From assembly GCA_017624855.1 (NCBI GenBank), contig JAGAMF010000005.1, forward strand, positions 434,001-498,000: 64,000 bases of DNA, given 5' to 3'. This document shows positions 1 to 8,612 of this stretch, in pieces. The notes below the pieces were generated by a model. The model made no database searches, was not told the origin of the DNA, and was given only the letters and a program-made list of their open reading frames with translations. Numbering within the stretch: the stretch's first letter is position 1; the number at the start of each line of letters is the position of its first letter. The DNA comes from Lachnospiraceae bacterium. GTDB taxonomy: Bacteria > Bacillota > Clostridia > Lachnospirales > Lachnospiraceae. Both the position numbers and the translations under genes were made by a program.

Positions 1-1252
1 CGAGAGCATACAGGAGGCGGTACAAAGATATGCCATTGATGAAATTGTAATAGCTATTCCTTCCGCAAGCCCCACACAGATTCGTGAAATTGCGGAAATA
101 TGTAAGGAAACCGGATGCAAGATCAGAACTCTTCCGGCTATTTATCAGTTAATTAACGGTGAAGTAAATGTATCAAAACTTCGTGAAATTGATATCGTGG
201 ATTTATTGGGAAGAGATCCGGTGAAGGTCAGTTTGGATGAGATTATGGATTATGTCAGCGGAAAGACCGTTATGGTTACCGGGGGCGGTGGTTCCATCGG
301 TAGTGAACTTTGTCGCCAGATTGCAGCTTACCATCCGAAGAGATTAATTATCGTAGATATCTATGAAAACAATGCCTATGACATTCAGCAGGAATTAAAA
401 AATAAGTTTCCCGAACTCGATTTAAAAGTGCTGATTGCATCGGTGAGAAATACTTCCAGAATGGATAAGATTTTCCAAGAATTAAAACCTCAGATTGTCT
501 ATCATGCAGCAGCGCATAAGCATGTTCCGCTGATGGAAGACAGCCCCAATGAGGCGATTAAAAATAATGTTTTTGGCACATATAAAACTGCTATGGCAGC
601 AGATAAATACGGTGTGGAGAAGTTCGTGTTGATTTCTACCGACAAAGCAGTAAATCCCACCAATATTATGGGAGCTTCCAAGCGAATTTGTGAAATGATT
701 GTACAGTCTATGAACCGTAAATCCAAGACGGAATTCGTGGCGGTTCGTTTTGGTAATGTACTTGGCAGTAACGGTAGTGTAATTCCACTTTTTAAGCGTC
801 AAATTGCGCAAGGTGGTCCTGTAACTGTAACCCATCCGGAAATTATCCGATATTTTATGACCATACCGGAAGCGGTATCTCTGGTATTGCAGGCAGGCGC
901 ATATGCCAAGGGTGGTGAAATCTTTGTTCTGGATATGGGAGAGCCGGTAAAAATTCTGGACCTGGCTAAAAATATGATTCAGTTGTCCGGATATAAAGTT
1001 GGTGAGGATATTGAGATTGTCTTTACCGGTCTTCGACCCGGAGAGAAAATGTACGAAGAGCTTCTCATGAGCGAAGAAGGATTGAAAGAGACAGAGAATA
1101 AGTTGATTCACATCGGTAAGCCTATTGAGTTTGATGAAGAGAACTTCGATGAAGCACTGAAACGATTAAGAAGTGCAGCGGAAGGCGAAGCCGCAGATGT
1201 GCGCAATATTGTAAAAGAAATTGTACCTACTTATCATCCTGAGAATGTGTAG
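1..1252 (+). CDS. pglF: UDP-GlcNAc 4,6-dehydratase, PglF/WbpM/CapD type (5' end outside window)
   Basis: The reading frame is open from base 2 with no stop, so the gene begins upstream; the GTG at 197 is internal. About 416 residues are visible. The family is usually 600 or more residues, with an N-terminal membrane part that is missing here. The SDR dinucleotide-binding loop GGGGSIGSE lies at about 281-307. The catalytic segment STDKAV...NIMGASKR lies near 640-690, where the usual SDR Tyr is replaced by Met, as is typical of large membrane-bound dehydratases such as WbpM and PglF. By family knowledge it converts UDP-GlcNAc to the 4-keto-6-deoxy sugar at the inner face of the membrane. The aminotransferase 63 bases downstream would use that product, giving the first two steps to UDP-bacillosamine. 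The exact product is inferred from neighbours. Confidence 0.88.
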   Translation, partial: ESIQEAVQRYAIDEIVIAIPSASPTQIREIAEICKETGCKIRTLPAIYQLINGEVNVSKLREIDIVDLLGRDPVKVSLDEIMDYVSGKTVMVTGGGGSIGSELCRQIAAYHPKRLIIVDIYENNAYDIQQELKNKFPELDLKVLIASVRNTSRMDKIFQELKPQIVYHAAAHKHVPLMEDSPNEAIKNNVFGTYKTAMAADKYGVEKFVLISTDKAVNPTNIMGASKRICEMIVQSMNRKSKTEFVAVRFGNVLGSNGSVIPLFKRQIAQGGPVTVTHPEIIRYFMTIPEAVSLVLQAGAYAKGGEIFVLDMGEPVKILDLAKNMIQLSGYKVGEDIEIVFTGLRPGEKMYEELLMSEEGLKETENKLIHIGKPIEFDEENFDEALKRLRSAAEGEAADVRNIVKEIVPTYHPENV

Positions 1253-1314
1253 GGAAAATATACGAAGTAATATATGTAAAATTTTGGTAACAATAATGAA
1301 AAGAGGCAAAGGTA

Positions 1315-2448
1315 ATGGGAAAGAAAAGAATTTATTTATCTTGCCCCACCATGCATGGTGAGGAATTACAGTATATACAGGAGGCATTTGATGCCAACTG
1401 GGTAGCGCCTTTAGGACCCCATGTGGATGGATTTGAAAAAGACATGGCGGCTTATACCGGATGCGGACATGCGGCGGCATTAAGTGCGGGTACGGCAGCG
1501 GTTCATCTTGCACTGAAATTAGCGGGGGTGAAGCAGAGGGACAGAGTTTTTTGTTCAAGCCTTACCTTTTCGGCTACATGTAACCCTATTTGCTATGAGA
1601 AAGCAATTCCTGTTTTTATTGATTCGGAACCCGATACATGGAATATGTCTCCGGATGCATTGCGAGAAGCTTTTAAAAAGTATCCCGATACCAAGGTAGT
1701 GGTAGTGGTGAATCTTTACGGCACACCGGCAAAACTGGAAGAATTGCTGGCAATTTGCGAAGAATACGGTGCGGTTTTGATTGAAGATGCAGCGGAATCT
1801 CTTGGTGCAACCGTAAACGGTAAGCAGACGGGTACCTTTGGTGAATTCGGAATTTTCTCTTTTAATGGTAATAAAATTATTACAACTTCCGGCGGTGGTA
1901 TGCTGGTAAGCAATAACGAAGAGAAAATTAAAAAGGCCAGATTTTATGCCACACAGTCCCGTGAGCCGGCAAGACATTATGAACATAAAGAAATCGGTTA
2001 TAATTATAGAATGTCCAATGTGGTAGCCGGAATCGGCAGAGGGCAGTTGAAGCACTTGGATGAACATATTGCGCTGAAAAAAGCGATTTATGAAACATAT
2101 AAAGAGGCTTTTGCGGATATTGAAGCCATTACCATGAATCCTTTGGGTGGCGATGAAAATCGGCCCAATTATTGGTTGTCCTGCATGACCATTGCAGAAG
2201 ATTGCAAGGTGAAGCCTCTGGATATTCTGGTGGCTTTGGAGCAGGAAAATATTGAATCAAGACCGATTTGGAAACCCATGCATTTACAGCCTGTATTTGA
2301 GGGATGTGAATTTTTTGCACATAACGAATCGGGAATTTCCGTATCGGAGGATATTTTTAACAGAGGTTTGTGTTTGCCCAGTGATATAAAAAATACCAAA
2401 GAAGATATGGATTTGATTATCGGAATTATCCGCAATTTGTTTGTGTAA
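1315..2448 (+). CDS. pglE: PLP-dependent sugar aminotransferase, PglE-like (DegT/DnrJ/EryC1/StrS)
   Basis: 377 residues, the usual length for the DegT family. The start is an ATG behind GAGG at about 8 bases. It should add the 4-amino group to the UDP-4-keto-6-deoxy-GlcNAc made by the preceding dehydratase, using glutamate and PLP. The PLP Lys is Lys187 in SFNGNKIITTSGGG. The block around it (GTFGEFG upstream; KARFYATQ and HYEH...GYNYR downstream) resembles Campylobacter PglE more closely than PseC-type enzymes. A second, clearly different family member (pseC) sits at 46151-47347, so the two probably act on epimeric 4-keto sugars. PglE rather than a perosamine-type aminotransferase is an inference from the PglF/PglC/PglD context. 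Confidence 0.88.
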   Translation: MGKKRIYLSCPTMHGEELQYIQEAFDANWVAPLGPHVDGFEKDMAAYTGCGHAAALSAGTAAVHLALKLAGVKQRDRVFCSSLTFSATCNPICYEKAIPVFIDSEPDTWNMSPDALREAFKKYPDTKVVVVVNLYGTPAKLEELLAICEEYGAVLIEDAAESLGATVNGKQTGTFGEFGIFSFNGNKIITTSGGGMLVSNNEEKIKKARFYATQSREPARHYEHKEIGYNYRMSNVVAGIGRGQLKHLDEHIALKKAIYETYKEAFADIEAITMNPLGGDENRPNYWLSCMTIAEDCKVKPLDILVALEQENIESRPIWKPMHLQPVFEGCEFFAHNESGISVSEDIFNRGLCLPSDIKNTKEDMDLIIGIIRNLFV

Positions 2449-2520
2449 GAAGGATACACTTGGCTTTTGCCTAAAATAGCGATAATATTTTATATGTTGT
2501 TCAGTGAAAGGAGTATTGAT

Positions 2521-3159
2521 TTGAAAGATATTGTACTGTTCGGTGCCGGAGGATCTGGACGCGAGATTGCCTTTTTAATTGAAAGAATCAATAGAACCGA
2601 AAAGAAATATAATTTGTTGGGATTTGTAGACGACAATGAGAAAATGTGGGGACAGGTATTAAACGGCGTGCCGGTCTTGGGTGGAACAGAGTGGTTGATT
2701 GAACACAAAGATTCCGTTTATTGTAATGTTACGATCGGTTTGATGGGGCCGCGTGTGGCTGTTTGTGATAAGCTGGAGGCTGCAGGAATAATGTTTGAAA
2801 CCTTAATTGATCCAACGGCATCAATTGGTCCTGATGTTATAATTGGTAGAGGTTGTATTGTAAATGAACATTGTGAGTTGCCCGTAAACATTCGTGTGGG
2901 TGATTATGTTTTTTTAAATAGCGATACTTGTTTGGGACATGATGACATTATTGGAAATTATACAATCTGTAATCCGCATGTAGTGATCTCCGGAGCTTGT
3001 GAAATTAGTGAGAAAGTTATGATTGGTGGAATGAGCTTCTTGGTTCAGATGGCTAAGGTTGGTGCCGGGGCTGTAATTGCTCCCGGAAGTGTTGTTTATG
3101 GTCGTGTAAAGGCAGGCAATCATGTTATGGGGAATCCTGCAAGAAAAGTGAATTTATAA
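2521..3159 (+). CDS. NeuD/PglD-family sugar acyltransferase (left-handed beta-helix)
   Basis: I start this at TTG 2521 (212 aa), because AAAGGAG at 2507-2513 sits 7 bases upstream and the protein then begins directly with the Rossmann strand and GAGGSGRE. A TTG at 2467 would add 18 residues with no family counterpart. The N-terminal half is the PglD-like nucleotide-sugar-binding domain. The C-terminal half is hexapeptide repeat ending in GNPARK. The likely catalytic His is in LGHDDIIG. Acetyl-CoA is the usual donor. Because a second and more PglD-like copy lies at 8613-9227 and this one is directly followed by an acyl carrier protein and an adenylation enzyme, it may instead take its acyl group from the carrier; that is inference. 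Confidence 0.82.
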   Translation: MKDIVLFGAGGSGREIAFLIERINRTEKKYNLLGFVDDNEKMWGQVLNGVPVLGGTEWLIEHKDSVYCNVTIGLMGPRVAVCDKLEAAGIMFETLIDPTASIGPDVIIGRGCIVNEHCELPVNIRVGDYVFLNSDTCLGHDDIIGNYTICNPHVVISGACEISEKVMIGGMSFLVQMAKVGAGAVIAPGSVVYGRVKAGNHVMGNPARKVNL

Positions 3160-3173
3160 AAAGGAGTAAATGT

Positions 3174-3410
3174 ATGGATATTAAGAGTAAAATTATCGAA
3201 ATTGTGAGAGAATTTGCTGAGAATGTGCCGGATGAAACCGGTATAAATTTGGTTGAGCGAGGTATCATTGATTCAATGATGATTATGAATTTGTTAACTT
3301 CTTTGGAAGATGAGTTTGATTTTGAAACAGAAGTAAAAGATATTTCGCGGACTAATTTTGAAAGTATAGATAAGATGGCAGAAATGGTGAACCGTTATAT
3401 CAATAAATAA
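3174..3410 (+). CDS. acyl carrier protein
   Basis: A 78-residue acidic protein with the phosphopantetheine site GIIDSMM; Ser34 is the expected attachment residue. It has the usual length and helical pattern of ACP and D-alanyl carrier proteins. The start is ATG behind AAGGAG with 7-base spacing, 14 bases after the acyltransferase gene, and the adenylation gene begins 12 bases after the stop. It is therefore a dedicated discrete carrier rather than the fatty-acid ACP, whose usual neighbours (fab genes) are absent. Its role should be to hold an acyl or aminoacyl thioester made by the next gene's product. What it carries cannot be read from the sequence. Confidence 0.9.
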   Translation: MDIKSKIIEIVREFAENVPDETGINLVERGIIDSMMIMNLLTSLEDEFDFETEVKDISRTNFESIDKMAEMVNRYINK

Positions 3411-3422
3411 TGGAGGATAGCT

Positions 3423-4934
3423 GTGATGATAACTAATGTGGCACAATATTTAGACGAAACGGTGAATAAATTTCCTGATAAAATAGCATTTGTAGATTCT
3501 AAAAGAAGCATTACATTTGAAACATTAAAAATAGAAGCGGATAAAGTGGCTACTGAAATATGTAATGGTGGTTATAGGAAAGAACCCATAATTGTTTTTT
3601 TGGAAAAGAGTGTAGAGGTTGTTTCTACTTTTTTGGGAATAATAAAAAGCGGAAATTTTTATTCTCCGATTGATGTTAATATGCCGGTTGCAAGAATAGA
3701 GAAGATTATTGATACATTGCAACCTAAGGTTATTATTACAGATAGAAAAAATTCAAAGATTGCGAATGAATTTGCAAAGGGCGTACCGGTTTTAGAATAT
3801 GAAACATGTATGGAAACTAATGTAGACTATGGTTTATTATCTGATGCGAATGATAAGATTTTGGATTCGGATTTGGCCTATGTTTTGTTTACATCGGGCT
3901 CCACAGGTATACCTAAGGGAGTTATGATTTCAGAAAAAGGATTGATAGATTTTGTAGAATGGGCTACAGATTATTTTAAAATAAATGAAGATTTTATTTT
4001 TGGTAATCAAACTCCTTTTTATTTTAGTTTTTCCATATATGAAATTTACCTTACCATTAAAAATGCGGCAACCACATTCATTATCCCCCATGAGTTGTTT
4101 TCATATCCGGGAGAATTAATGAATTATCTTTTTGAACATAGCATTAATACCATTATTTGGGTGCCTTCGGCGTTATGTATGATATCTACATTTAGAGCAT
4201 TAAAAGCACCGTATTTGCCTGAACTAAAACGAGTGCTGTTTGGAGCGGAAGTTATGCCTGCAAAACAATTAAACAGGTGGATTTCAGCATATCCCAATGT
4301 TGAGTTTTATAATTTGTTTGGCCCCACGGAGGTGACAGATACATGTTCGGCATATAAGATTGAACGCCAAATAAATGACAATGAAGCAATCCCTATTGGA
4401 ATATCTTGTCAAAACAAAGAAATGCTGTTACTGAATGAGGACGATGAATTGGTAACGGGAGATGAAGTGGGAGAAATCTGCGTTAGAGGTAGTGGCATGG
4501 CTTATGGTTATTATAATGATGAGCAGAGAACGAAAGAAGTATTTGTTCAAAATCCATTAAATAACAGATATTCTGAAATAATATACAGAACAGGCGATTT
4601 GGCGAGATATAATGAATTGGGTGAACTGATTTATGTCTCAAGAAAAGATTTTCAGATTAAACACATGGGGCAAAGAATTGAGCTTGGTGAAATCGAAACC
4701 GCTATAGCGTCGATAGATGGTGTGGAAAGATGTTGCTGTTTATATGATTCTAAGAAATCAAGAATTTTTATGTTTTATTTGGGTCAAATTGAGAGTACTG
4801 AATTAATTGAAAAACTGAGAAATATTGTTCCGCATTATATGGTTCCCAACAGAAGTATAAAACTGGAAGAAATGCCTTTTAATTTAAACGGCAAAATCGA
4901 TCGTGTTAAATTAAAAAGTGAGTATATCGATTGA
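3423..4934 (+). CDS. adenylation-domain acyl/amino acid ligase (DltA-like) for the adjacent carrier protein
   Basis: About 503 residues of a stand-alone ANL-superfamily adenylation enzyme. The P-loop-like core LFTSGSTGIPKGV is near 3890-3930, NLFGPTE near 4310, the hinge region YRTGD near 4580 and the C-terminal NGKIDR Lys near 4890. There is no fused carrier; the carrier is the preceding gene. GTG 3423 or ATG 3426 can be the start behind GGAGG (3412-3416). It would activate a carboxylic acid as acyl-AMP and load it on the carrier. It resembles D-alanine:carrier ligase DltA, but in the stretch aligning with DltA FCGEVLP it reads FGAEVMP. The Cys that helps DltA read D-alanine is therefore Gly, and the substrate is probably not plain D-Ala. 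No dltB or dltD lies beside it. Confidence 0.88.
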   Translation: MMITNVAQYLDETVNKFPDKIAFVDSKRSITFETLKIEADKVATEICNGGYRKEPIIVFLEKSVEVVSTFLGIIKSGNFYSPIDVNMPVARIEKIIDTLQPKVIITDRKNSKIANEFAKGVPVLEYETCMETNVDYGLLSDANDKILDSDLAYVLFTSGSTGIPKGVMISEKGLIDFVEWATDYFKINEDFIFGNQTPFYFSFSIYEIYLTIKNAATTFIIPHELFSYPGELMNYLFEHSINTIIWVPSALCMISTFRALKAPYLPELKRVLFGAEVMPAKQLNRWISAYPNVEFYNLFGPTEVTDTCSAYKIERQINDNEAIPIGISCQNKEMLLLNEDDELVTGDEVGEICVRGSGMAYGYYNDEQRTKEVFVQNPLNNRYSEIIYRTGDLARYNELGELIYVSRKDFQIKHMGQRIELGEIETAIASIDGVERCCCLYDSKKSRIFMFYLGQIESTELIEKLRNIVPHYMVPNRSIKLEEMPFNLNGKIDRVKLKSEYID

Positions 4935-4955
4935 TTATAGATATGGAGGTTGAGT

Positions 4956-5060
4956 ATGGAAGCAGTGATAGCAATTTGTTTAGGCGTGTGGATTATGTTA
5001 TCGGGAATAATTTGCTCGTTGTATATGAAGAATGACAAGAAGAGAGAGGAGAACGAATGA
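4956..5060 (+). CDS. 34-aa single-span membrane protein, likely symporter accessory peptide
   Basis: Small ORF read directly: ATG 4956, 34 codons, TGA 5058-5060, with a strong GGAGG 7-10 bases upstream. The peptide has one hydrophobic helix (residues 3-24) and a basic/acidic tail, [10 protein letters not shown]. Its stop overlaps the symporter start in ATGA (5057-5060), so translation is coupled one to one. This matches the very short one-helix proteins found just upstream of some sodium:solute symporters and annotated as symporter small accessory protein. The role is probably to assist assembly or stability of the transporter; that is inferred from position only. Confidence 0.75.
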   Translation: MEAVIAICLGVWIMLSGIICSLYMKNDKKREENE

Positions 5061-6640
5061 ATATATATTTAATCGGCATGCTGGTATCTTTTATAATATA
5101 CATTGTTTTGGGTTTTGTTATCAGTAGAAAAGTTAAAAATGCAAATGATTTTTATGTTGCGGGAAGAAAAGCTCCGGTATTCTTAATAGTTGGTTCGATG
5201 ATAGCATCCTATGTAAGTACCGGTATGTTTATGGGAGATGCCGGTGAATATTATAATGGTCTCTTTTCACCGATGACAATTCTTGCGACCATGCAGGTTG
5301 TAGGATACATATATGGTGCTGTCTTTTTCGGGCGCTATTTGCGAAGAAGTAAGGTTATTACAATTCCTGATTTCTTTGGAAGACGTTTTTGTTCGGAAAA
5401 AGTTAAAACATTGGCAACAATTACATCAATCATTACAATGATGGTGTATTTGTTGTCTGTTATGCAAGGAATTGGAACCTTGATGAATGTTGTAACCGGT
5501 GTAGACTACAATGTTTGCATAGTAATTGCTGTAATTGTATTTGCAATTGTGTCTATTACATCAGGGGCAGCAGGCGTTTTAATTACTGATACGATAATGT
5601 TTAGCGTGTTTACAATAGCGTTGGTAATATCGGTATTTGTGATAACTGGAGAGGCCGGATCCTGGGGGTCAATTGTTGACAGATTGGTTCACTTTACGGG
5701 AAAGCAGGGACTTCTTTCTTGGGCCGGAAATACTGATTATTTGTATTCAACAGGTGGCGCAAATGTTTTATGGGGGATAATATATGGAGTTGTTTGGATG
5801 TCTGTGTGTATGGTTGGCCCATGGCAATCCAGTAGATACATTATGGCGAAAAACGAACATACAGTCATTCGTTCAGCATTCTATTCTGCTTTTGGAATTT
5901 TTATGTTACAGCTATTAGTGGGAATTGCGGCGGTAACGGTTAATATTTTTAATCCGGAGCTGGAAAGCGCATCCCATGTACTGATCTGGGCATCTATGAA
6001 TATACTTCCCAAAGCAGTAGGCGTAATATTATTGACCGGGGTACTGGCGGCAGGAATATCTTCTGCAACAACCTTTTTGTCGTTAATCGGATCATCGGTA
6101 GCAAATGATATTTATAAAGGAAAAGGCGATGTGATTAAAGTTGGGCGAATCGCAATGGTTTTAGCTTGTTTCATTGTCCTTGTTTTGGCTGTGTTAAATC
6201 CGCCGCAGATATTTTGGATTATGTTTTTTGGTGGTTCTATTGTGGCAAGTTCCTGGATGCCTGTTGCCGTTGCAAGTATTTTGAGCAAGAGAGTGACCAA
6301 AGCAGGAGCTTTTTGGGGAATGTTAATGGGATTCTTAGGTTGTTTTGCTATTAAGCTCTATGCTTCAATATCGGGAGCAACTTTACCGGTATATTTAGAC
6401 TCTACGGTTGTGGGTATGGTGTTGAATGTTTGCGCTATGATAATTGCAACATTACTAACAAAGGTAACTGAGGAAGAGAAAAAAGCAAAAGCTGTATTGA
6501 TGGTGGTTCCCGAGGAGGAAAAAAATCCAAAAGATGTACGAATTACTATGAATTATTTAAAGGCGACAATTATTCTTGGAGCTGTTATTGCTGTTATTTT
6601 GTTGCTTGTATGGGCGATACCGGTGATGAAAGCGTTGTAA
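5057..6640 (+). CDS. sodium:solute symporter (SSS family)
   Basis: 527 residues, about 13 hydrophobic segments, with the classic SSS core [16 protein letters not shown] and VANDIYKG near 6050-6120 and the N-terminal FYVAGRK motif. The length and topology are normal. It would import a small solute with Na+. Substrates of the family include proline, pantothenate, acetate, sugars and sialic acid, and the sequence does not decide between them. It follows the ACP/adenylation pair without a gap and is translationally coupled to a 34-aa membrane peptide. The natural inference is that it brings in the carboxylic or amino acid that the adenylation enzyme activates. Confidence 0.88.
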   Translation: MNIYLIGMLVSFIIYIVLGFVISRKVKNANDFYVAGRKAPVFLIVGSMIASYVSTGMFMGDAGEYYNGLFSPMTILATMQVVGYIYGAVFFGRYLRRSKVITIPDFFGRRFCSEKVKTLATITSIITMMVYLLSVMQGIGTLMNVVTGVDYNVCIVIAVIVFAIVSITSGAAGVLITDTIMFSVFTIALVISVFVITGEAGSWGSIVDRLVHFTGKQGLLSWAGNTDYLYSTGGANVLWGIIYGVVWMSVCMVGPWQSSRYIMAKNEHTVIRSAFYSAFGIFMLQLLVGIAAVTVNIFNPELESASHVLIWASMNILPKAVGVILLTGVLAAGISSATTFLSLIGSSVANDIYKGKGDVIKVGRIAMVLACFIVLVLAVLNPPQIFWIMFFGGSIVASSWMPVAVASILSKRVTKAGAFWGMLMGFLGCFAIKLYASISGATLPVYLDSTVVGMVLNVCAMIIATLLTKVTEEEKKAKAVLMVVPEEEKNPKDVRITMNYLKATIILGAVIAVILLLVWAIPVMKAL

Positions 6641-6683
6641 AGTTTGTTTATACATCATAAAAGAGAAAGGAGTAGAGGATATT

Positions 6684-7295
6684 ATGTATCGTAAAGTGCT
6701 TAAAAGAATCTTAGATATTGCGTTGTCTTTTACTGCTTTAAGTATTCTCTGGCCTGTGATTGCAGTTGTGGCAGTTCTGGTTAAATGTAAGTTGGGAAGC
6801 CCGGTGATTTTTAAGCAAAGACGGCCGGGTAAAAACGAAAAAATCTTTGAGATGTACAAGTTTAGGACAATGACGGATGCGAGGGATGAAAATGGTGATT
6901 TACTTCCTGATGAAGTTCGACTTACCAAATTCGGAGAATTTCTTCGTTCTACCAGCTTAGATGAATTACCGGAGTTGTGGAATATTTTAAAAGGTGATAT
7001 GAGTCTTGTGGGGCCAAGACCTTTATTGGTGCAATATCTTCCTCTATACAATGAAGAGCAGAAACATAGGCATGATGTGCGTCCCGGGCTGACCGGATGG
7101 GCGCAAGTCAATGGCCGTAATGCCATTAGCTGGAAAAAGAGATTTGAGTATGATGTGGAATATGTGCGGAATTTATCTTTTGCTATGGACATAAAAATTG
7201 TTTTTTTAACAATAAAAACAGTTTTAATCAAAGAAGGTATATCTTCTGAAAACAGTGCAACTATGGAATCTTTTACCGGAAATGAGGAAGCATAA
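6684..7295 (+). CDS. pglC: undecaprenyl-phosphate sugar-1-phosphate transferase (PglC type)
   Basis: 203 residues, the size of minimal monotopic phosphoglycosyl transferases such as PglC. It has an N-terminal re-entrant helix (residues about 8-33), [15 protein letters not shown], the catalytic Asp-Glu in [11 protein letters not shown], then [11 protein letters not shown] and [14 protein letters not shown]. It transfers the sugar-1-phosphate (probably diNAc-bacillosamine) from UDP to undecaprenyl phosphate on the cytoplasmic face and so starts glycan assembly. AAAGGAG and GAGG precede the ATG. It starts 44 bases after the symporter. It could equally use another UDP-HexNAc; the PglC assignment rests on length and the nearby pglF, pglE and pglD. 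Confidence 0.88.
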   Translation: MYRKVLKRILDIALSFTALSILWPVIAVVAVLVKCKLGSPVIFKQRRPGKNEKIFEMYKFRTMTDARDENGDLLPDEVRLTKFGEFLRSTSLDELPELWNILKGDMSLVGPRPLLVQYLPLYNEEQKHRHDVRPGLTGWAQVNGRNAISWKKRFEYDVEYVRNLSFAMDIKIVFLTIKTVLIKEGISSENSATMESFTGNEEA

Positions 7296-7319
7296 TGCAA
7301 AGTGATTTTTTATTTTGTT

Positions 7320-7348
7320 TTGATGCATTATTCCGGCGTGCATAATAT
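7320..7348 (+). promoter_or_regulatory. putative sigma-A promoter for the GT4-pglD pair
   Basis: TTGATG, 17 bases, TAATAT, placed 41 bases before the ATG at 7389 in a 93-base gap between genes that are otherwise closely spaced. The -35 element overlaps the second arm of an 8-bp inverted repeat (ATAATGCA 7292-7299, TGCATTAT 7324-7331). The sequence match is moderate and no other support is available. Confidence 0.4.
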
Positions 7349-7388
7349 GTGTTGAACGAATGATTATTTAGAAAAGTTGGAGATAAAG

Positions 7389-8585
7389 ATGAATATTCTT
7401 TTTGTGAGTCTCTTGAAATTTAAGACCTTGGAAGAACGAAATATTTACACGGATTTATTACGGGAGTTCGTTAGAAACGGGCATCGCGTAGATGTGATTT
7501 CACCGACAGAACGGAAGTATGGCGAAAAAACGCAGATTTTAACAGATGGGAAGAATAATAGGATTCTTTGCTTGCGGATAGGAAATATACAGCAGTGTAA
7601 TATTATTGAGAAGGGTATTACCACTATATCTTTGGAGCATCAGTTGATTCGTGGTGTGAAGAAATATTTTTACGATGTAAAATATGATTTGGTATTATAT
7701 ACAACTCCTCCTATTACTTTTGGCAAGGTGGTGGAGTATATTAAAAAAAGAGACGGTGCGAGAAGCTATTTGCTGCTTAAAGATATATTTCCTCAAAATG
7801 CAGTTGATTTGAACATGATGTCAAAGAAGAGTCCGATATACAAATATTTTCGCAAAAAAGAGATTGCATTATATAAAGGTGCGGATGTAATCGGATGTAT
7901 GTCAGAAGCAAATGTGGATTATATACTTCGTAATAATAATTTTTTAAGTGGGGATAAAGTGTGTGTCTGTCCCAATGCAATAGAACCGCAAGATATAGAA
8001 TTATATGATAAAGCGAATTTGAGAAAAAAATATAATTTACCTGAAAATGCAAGAGTTTTCATGTATGGTGGAAATCTTGGAAAGCCGCAGGATGTGGACT
8101 TTATTATTAGATTGTTAAAGTATAATAGTGATAAAACAGATCGCTTTTTCTTGATATGTGGTGGCGGTACTGATGCGTGGAAATTGGAAGAGTATATAAC
8201 TAAGGAGCAACCTCAAAATATAAGATATGTGCCGTACTTACCGAAAGCTGAGTATGATGAGATGTTAAAGGCATGCGATGTTGGAATGATAGTGTTGGAT
8301 CATCGGTTTACCATACCTAATTTTCCTTCGCGATTATTGTCATATTTGGATTATGCAATGCCGGTTGTGGCTTTTACGGATGTGAATACAGATATTGGTA
8401 ATATTGTGGTTGAAAATGGATTTGGATGGTGGGCAGAGAGTAATAGCGAGGAGATTTGTTCATCTGTTTTCGATAAAATATGTGCAATACCCGAGCCTGA
8501 GTTGCTTACAATGGGAAGTATTGCAAGAAAATATTTAGAAGAGAAGTATAGCGTAAAAAATGTAATGAAAGATATGAAAGTATAA
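7389..8585 (+). CDS. GT4-family glycosyltransferase
   Basis: I start at ATG 7389 (398 aa) because GGAG 7379-7382 lies 6 bases upstream; the TTG at 7377 overlaps that site. The protein starts with a beta-strand, MNILFVSLLKF, and has two Rossmann-like halves. The GT4 donor site is in the second half, including FPSRLLSYLDYAMPVV and nearby Glu/Asp residues. It is similar in general form to WbuB-like transferases. Lying directly between pglC and pglD, it probably adds the second sugar to the lipid-linked first sugar, the place PglA holds in Campylobacter. Donor and linkage cannot be told. Confidence 0.85.
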   Translation: MNILFVSLLKFKTLEERNIYTDLLREFVRNGHRVDVISPTERKYGEKTQILTDGKNNRILCLRIGNIQQCNIIEKGITTISLEHQLIRGVKKYFYDVKYDLVLYTTPPITFGKVVEYIKKRDGARSYLLLKDIFPQNAVDLNMMSKKSPIYKYFRKKEIALYKGADVIGCMSEANVDYILRNNNFLSGDKVCVCPNAIEPQDIELYDKANLRKKYNLPENARVFMYGGNLGKPQDVDFIIRLLKYNSDKTDRFFLICGGGTDAWKLEEYITKEQPQNIRYVPYLPKAEYDEMLKACDVGMIVLDHRFTIPNFPSRLLSYLDYAMPVVAFTDVNTDIGNIVVENGFGWWAESNSEEICSSVFDKICAIPEPELLTMGSIARKYLEEKYSVKNVMKDMKV

Positions 8586-8612
8586 GGTGTTATTGGCAAG
8601 AGGGACGGAATT

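Noticed and set aside
197-1252. GTG at 197 as the true start of the dehydratase
   Set aside because: The frame is open back to base 2 with family-like sequence and no ribosome site precedes 197.
2467-2520. TTG 2467 as start of the NeuD-type gene
   Set aside because: AAAGGAG is placed correctly for TTG 2521, and the extra 18 residues have no counterpart in the family.
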